64,000 nucleotides of DNA from positions 1-64,000 of the forward strand of contig NZ_VLKK01000015.1 in the NCBI RefSeq assembly GCF_007830065.1, in the 5' to 3' direction. Shown here piece after piece: positions 63,414 to 64,000 of the stretch (position 1 is its first letter; each line of letters begins with the position of its first letter). The translations under genes were made by a program, and so were the position numbers. The notes below the pieces were generated by a model, which was not told the DNA's origin, searched no databases, and saw only the letters and a program-made list of their open reading frames with translations. The stretch comes from Sphingobium wenxiniae. Lineage in GTDB: Bacteria > Pseudomonadota > Alphaproteobacteria > Sphingomonadales > Sphingomonadaceae.

Positions 63414-63549
63414 TTAGTCATGATACACGCCTGTATAAGTAGAAAAGCCCGCGGATAATGGGCGAGCGCGTGCCTCGCTAGCGTTTGATTGATCCGCATA
63501 GGGATCGGTAGCTGACCCAAAGAGTGGAGGCAACGATGGAGAGGGACGT
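63414..63549. promoter_or_regulatory. Leader/promoter region of the sulfotransferase gene
   Basis: Contains an AT-richer patch (near 63415-63450, with TGATACA and TGTATAAGT elements) suited to a promoter, and GAGAGGG as ribosome-binding site at the right end. No gene seen. Confidence 0.35.
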
Positions 63550-64000
63550 ATGCTCGATACCGCCAATGAACCTGCGCGTGAAGCAGGGCGCGATCTCCTT
63601 CTGAACAGCGACGCTATTCAGGCTGACGCCGAGGCCATCGTTGGCATGGCAGATCCGGATAAAGCCCTATTCAAGCCCAACCTCGACAGGCTCGTGAAGT
63701 CTGTAAATGCCACAGCGCGCCTCTCTCCGCAGGGCTATGCGATTACACATGCCGAACTCGTCGACGCGATTGTCAATCGCCTGGAGTCGCGTCGATGGCT
63801 CGATCGACATCCTGAAATTGCCGAACAATCAATCGTCGAACCCATTTTCATGACCGGCCTGCCCCGCTCGGGCACAACTTATTTCCAGAATCTGTTCAAT
63901 ATCGACCCGGCATTTCGGCAGATCAGGGCTTGGGAGGCAAGCAGGATATGCCCACCTCCCGCAGTCGATCCGACATCAGCGCACAAGCGGTTTGAGGCAA
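63550..64000 (+). CDS. Sulfotransferase-family protein, cut by window edge
   Basis: First 150 residues, from MLDTANEPAREAGRDLLLNS. A helical N-terminal region with GYAITHAELVDAIVNRLESR precedes the PAPS-binding P-loop IFMTGLPRSGTTYFQNLF near residue 103. This is the layout of bacterial sulfotransferase-like proteins (Sulfotransfer_3 group), which occur widely in sphingomonads; acceptors are mostly unknown. The rest of the gene lies beyond the window. Confidence 0.82.
   Translation, partial: MLDTANEPAREAGRDLLLNSDAIQADAEAIVGMADPDKALFKPNLDRLVKSVNATARLSPQGYAITHAELVDAIVNRLESRRWLDRHPEIAEQSIVEPIFMTGLPRSGTTYFQNLFNIDPAFRQIRAWEASRICPPPAVDPTSAHKRFEA

Overview
The window is high-GC and gene-dense. Several traits point to a Sphingomonadaceae alphaproteobacterium: TonB-dependent receptors with DIVVTA-type TonB boxes, many ATGA-overlapping start/stop pairs, an alphaproteobacterial GAAC-N7-GAAC LexA box, an HWE kinase, GTA-type lysis genes, and DUF1489 and DUF3617 proteins. 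The genus is not fixed by what I can see. No rRNA, tRNA, CRISPR array or intact insertion sequence was recognised.

Layout. (1) 1-11.2 kb is a catabolic block. A minus-strand operon encodes a CoA-transferase/racemase-family protein, two enoyl-CoA hydratases, an acyl-CoA ligase and two dissimilar acyl-CoA dehydrogenases. Beyond it, on the plus strand, lie an MFS transporter, a TonB receptor and a TetR regulator. Together they suggest uptake, CoA activation and beta-oxidation of an unidentified carboxylic acid. (2) 11.2-18.3 kb holds an FMN 2-hydroxy-acid oxidase, a PiuC-like hydroxylase, an aldehyde dehydrogenase and a Crp/Fnr regulator. Between them are truncated genes: a siderophore receptor and a histidine kinase, both without N-termini and fused head to head, and a ferredoxin reductase fragment. 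(3) 18.4-22.1 kb carries a large catalase, a second Crp/Fnr regulator and a DUF1003 membrane protein.

(4) 22.2-35.6 kb is the most interesting part: two divergent operons around an AT-rich control region. The minus operon has UDP-xylose synthase, three tandem CgeB-like glycosyltransferases, a GT4 enzyme and two sugar-nucleotide epimerases. The plus operon has a histidine phosphatase, a methyltransferase, a circularly permuted GH-A barrel protein, myo-inositol-1-phosphate synthase, an MDR dehydrogenase and a Gfo/Idh/MocA oxidoreductase. I infer a pathway for a methylated, xylose-containing inositol glycoside. No polymerase, flippase or priming transferase is present, so the product need not be a capsule.

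(5) 35.7-52.3 kb is mostly core: LMW phosphatase, HerA-like ATPase, PEP carboxylase, outer-membrane barrel protein, lipoproteins, cyclophilin, MgtE, DUF1489, UvrB, two DUF3617 proteins, a metallo-beta-lactamase-fold hydrolase, a DMT transporter and a GTA-like holin/endolysin pair. (6) 52.4-60.5 kb is a minus-strand stress block: a second large catalase with a 48-residue downstream gene, a PhnA-like membrane protein, a second copy of the barrel protein, a small lipoprotein, CsbD, a PAS-LuxR regulator and an HWE kinase. (7) 60.6-63.3 kb is a predicted DNA-repair operon, a radical SAM protein with a DUF4130-UdgX fusion, and its start codon lies against a LexA box. A possible Rhs scrap and a truncated sulfotransferase gene close the window.
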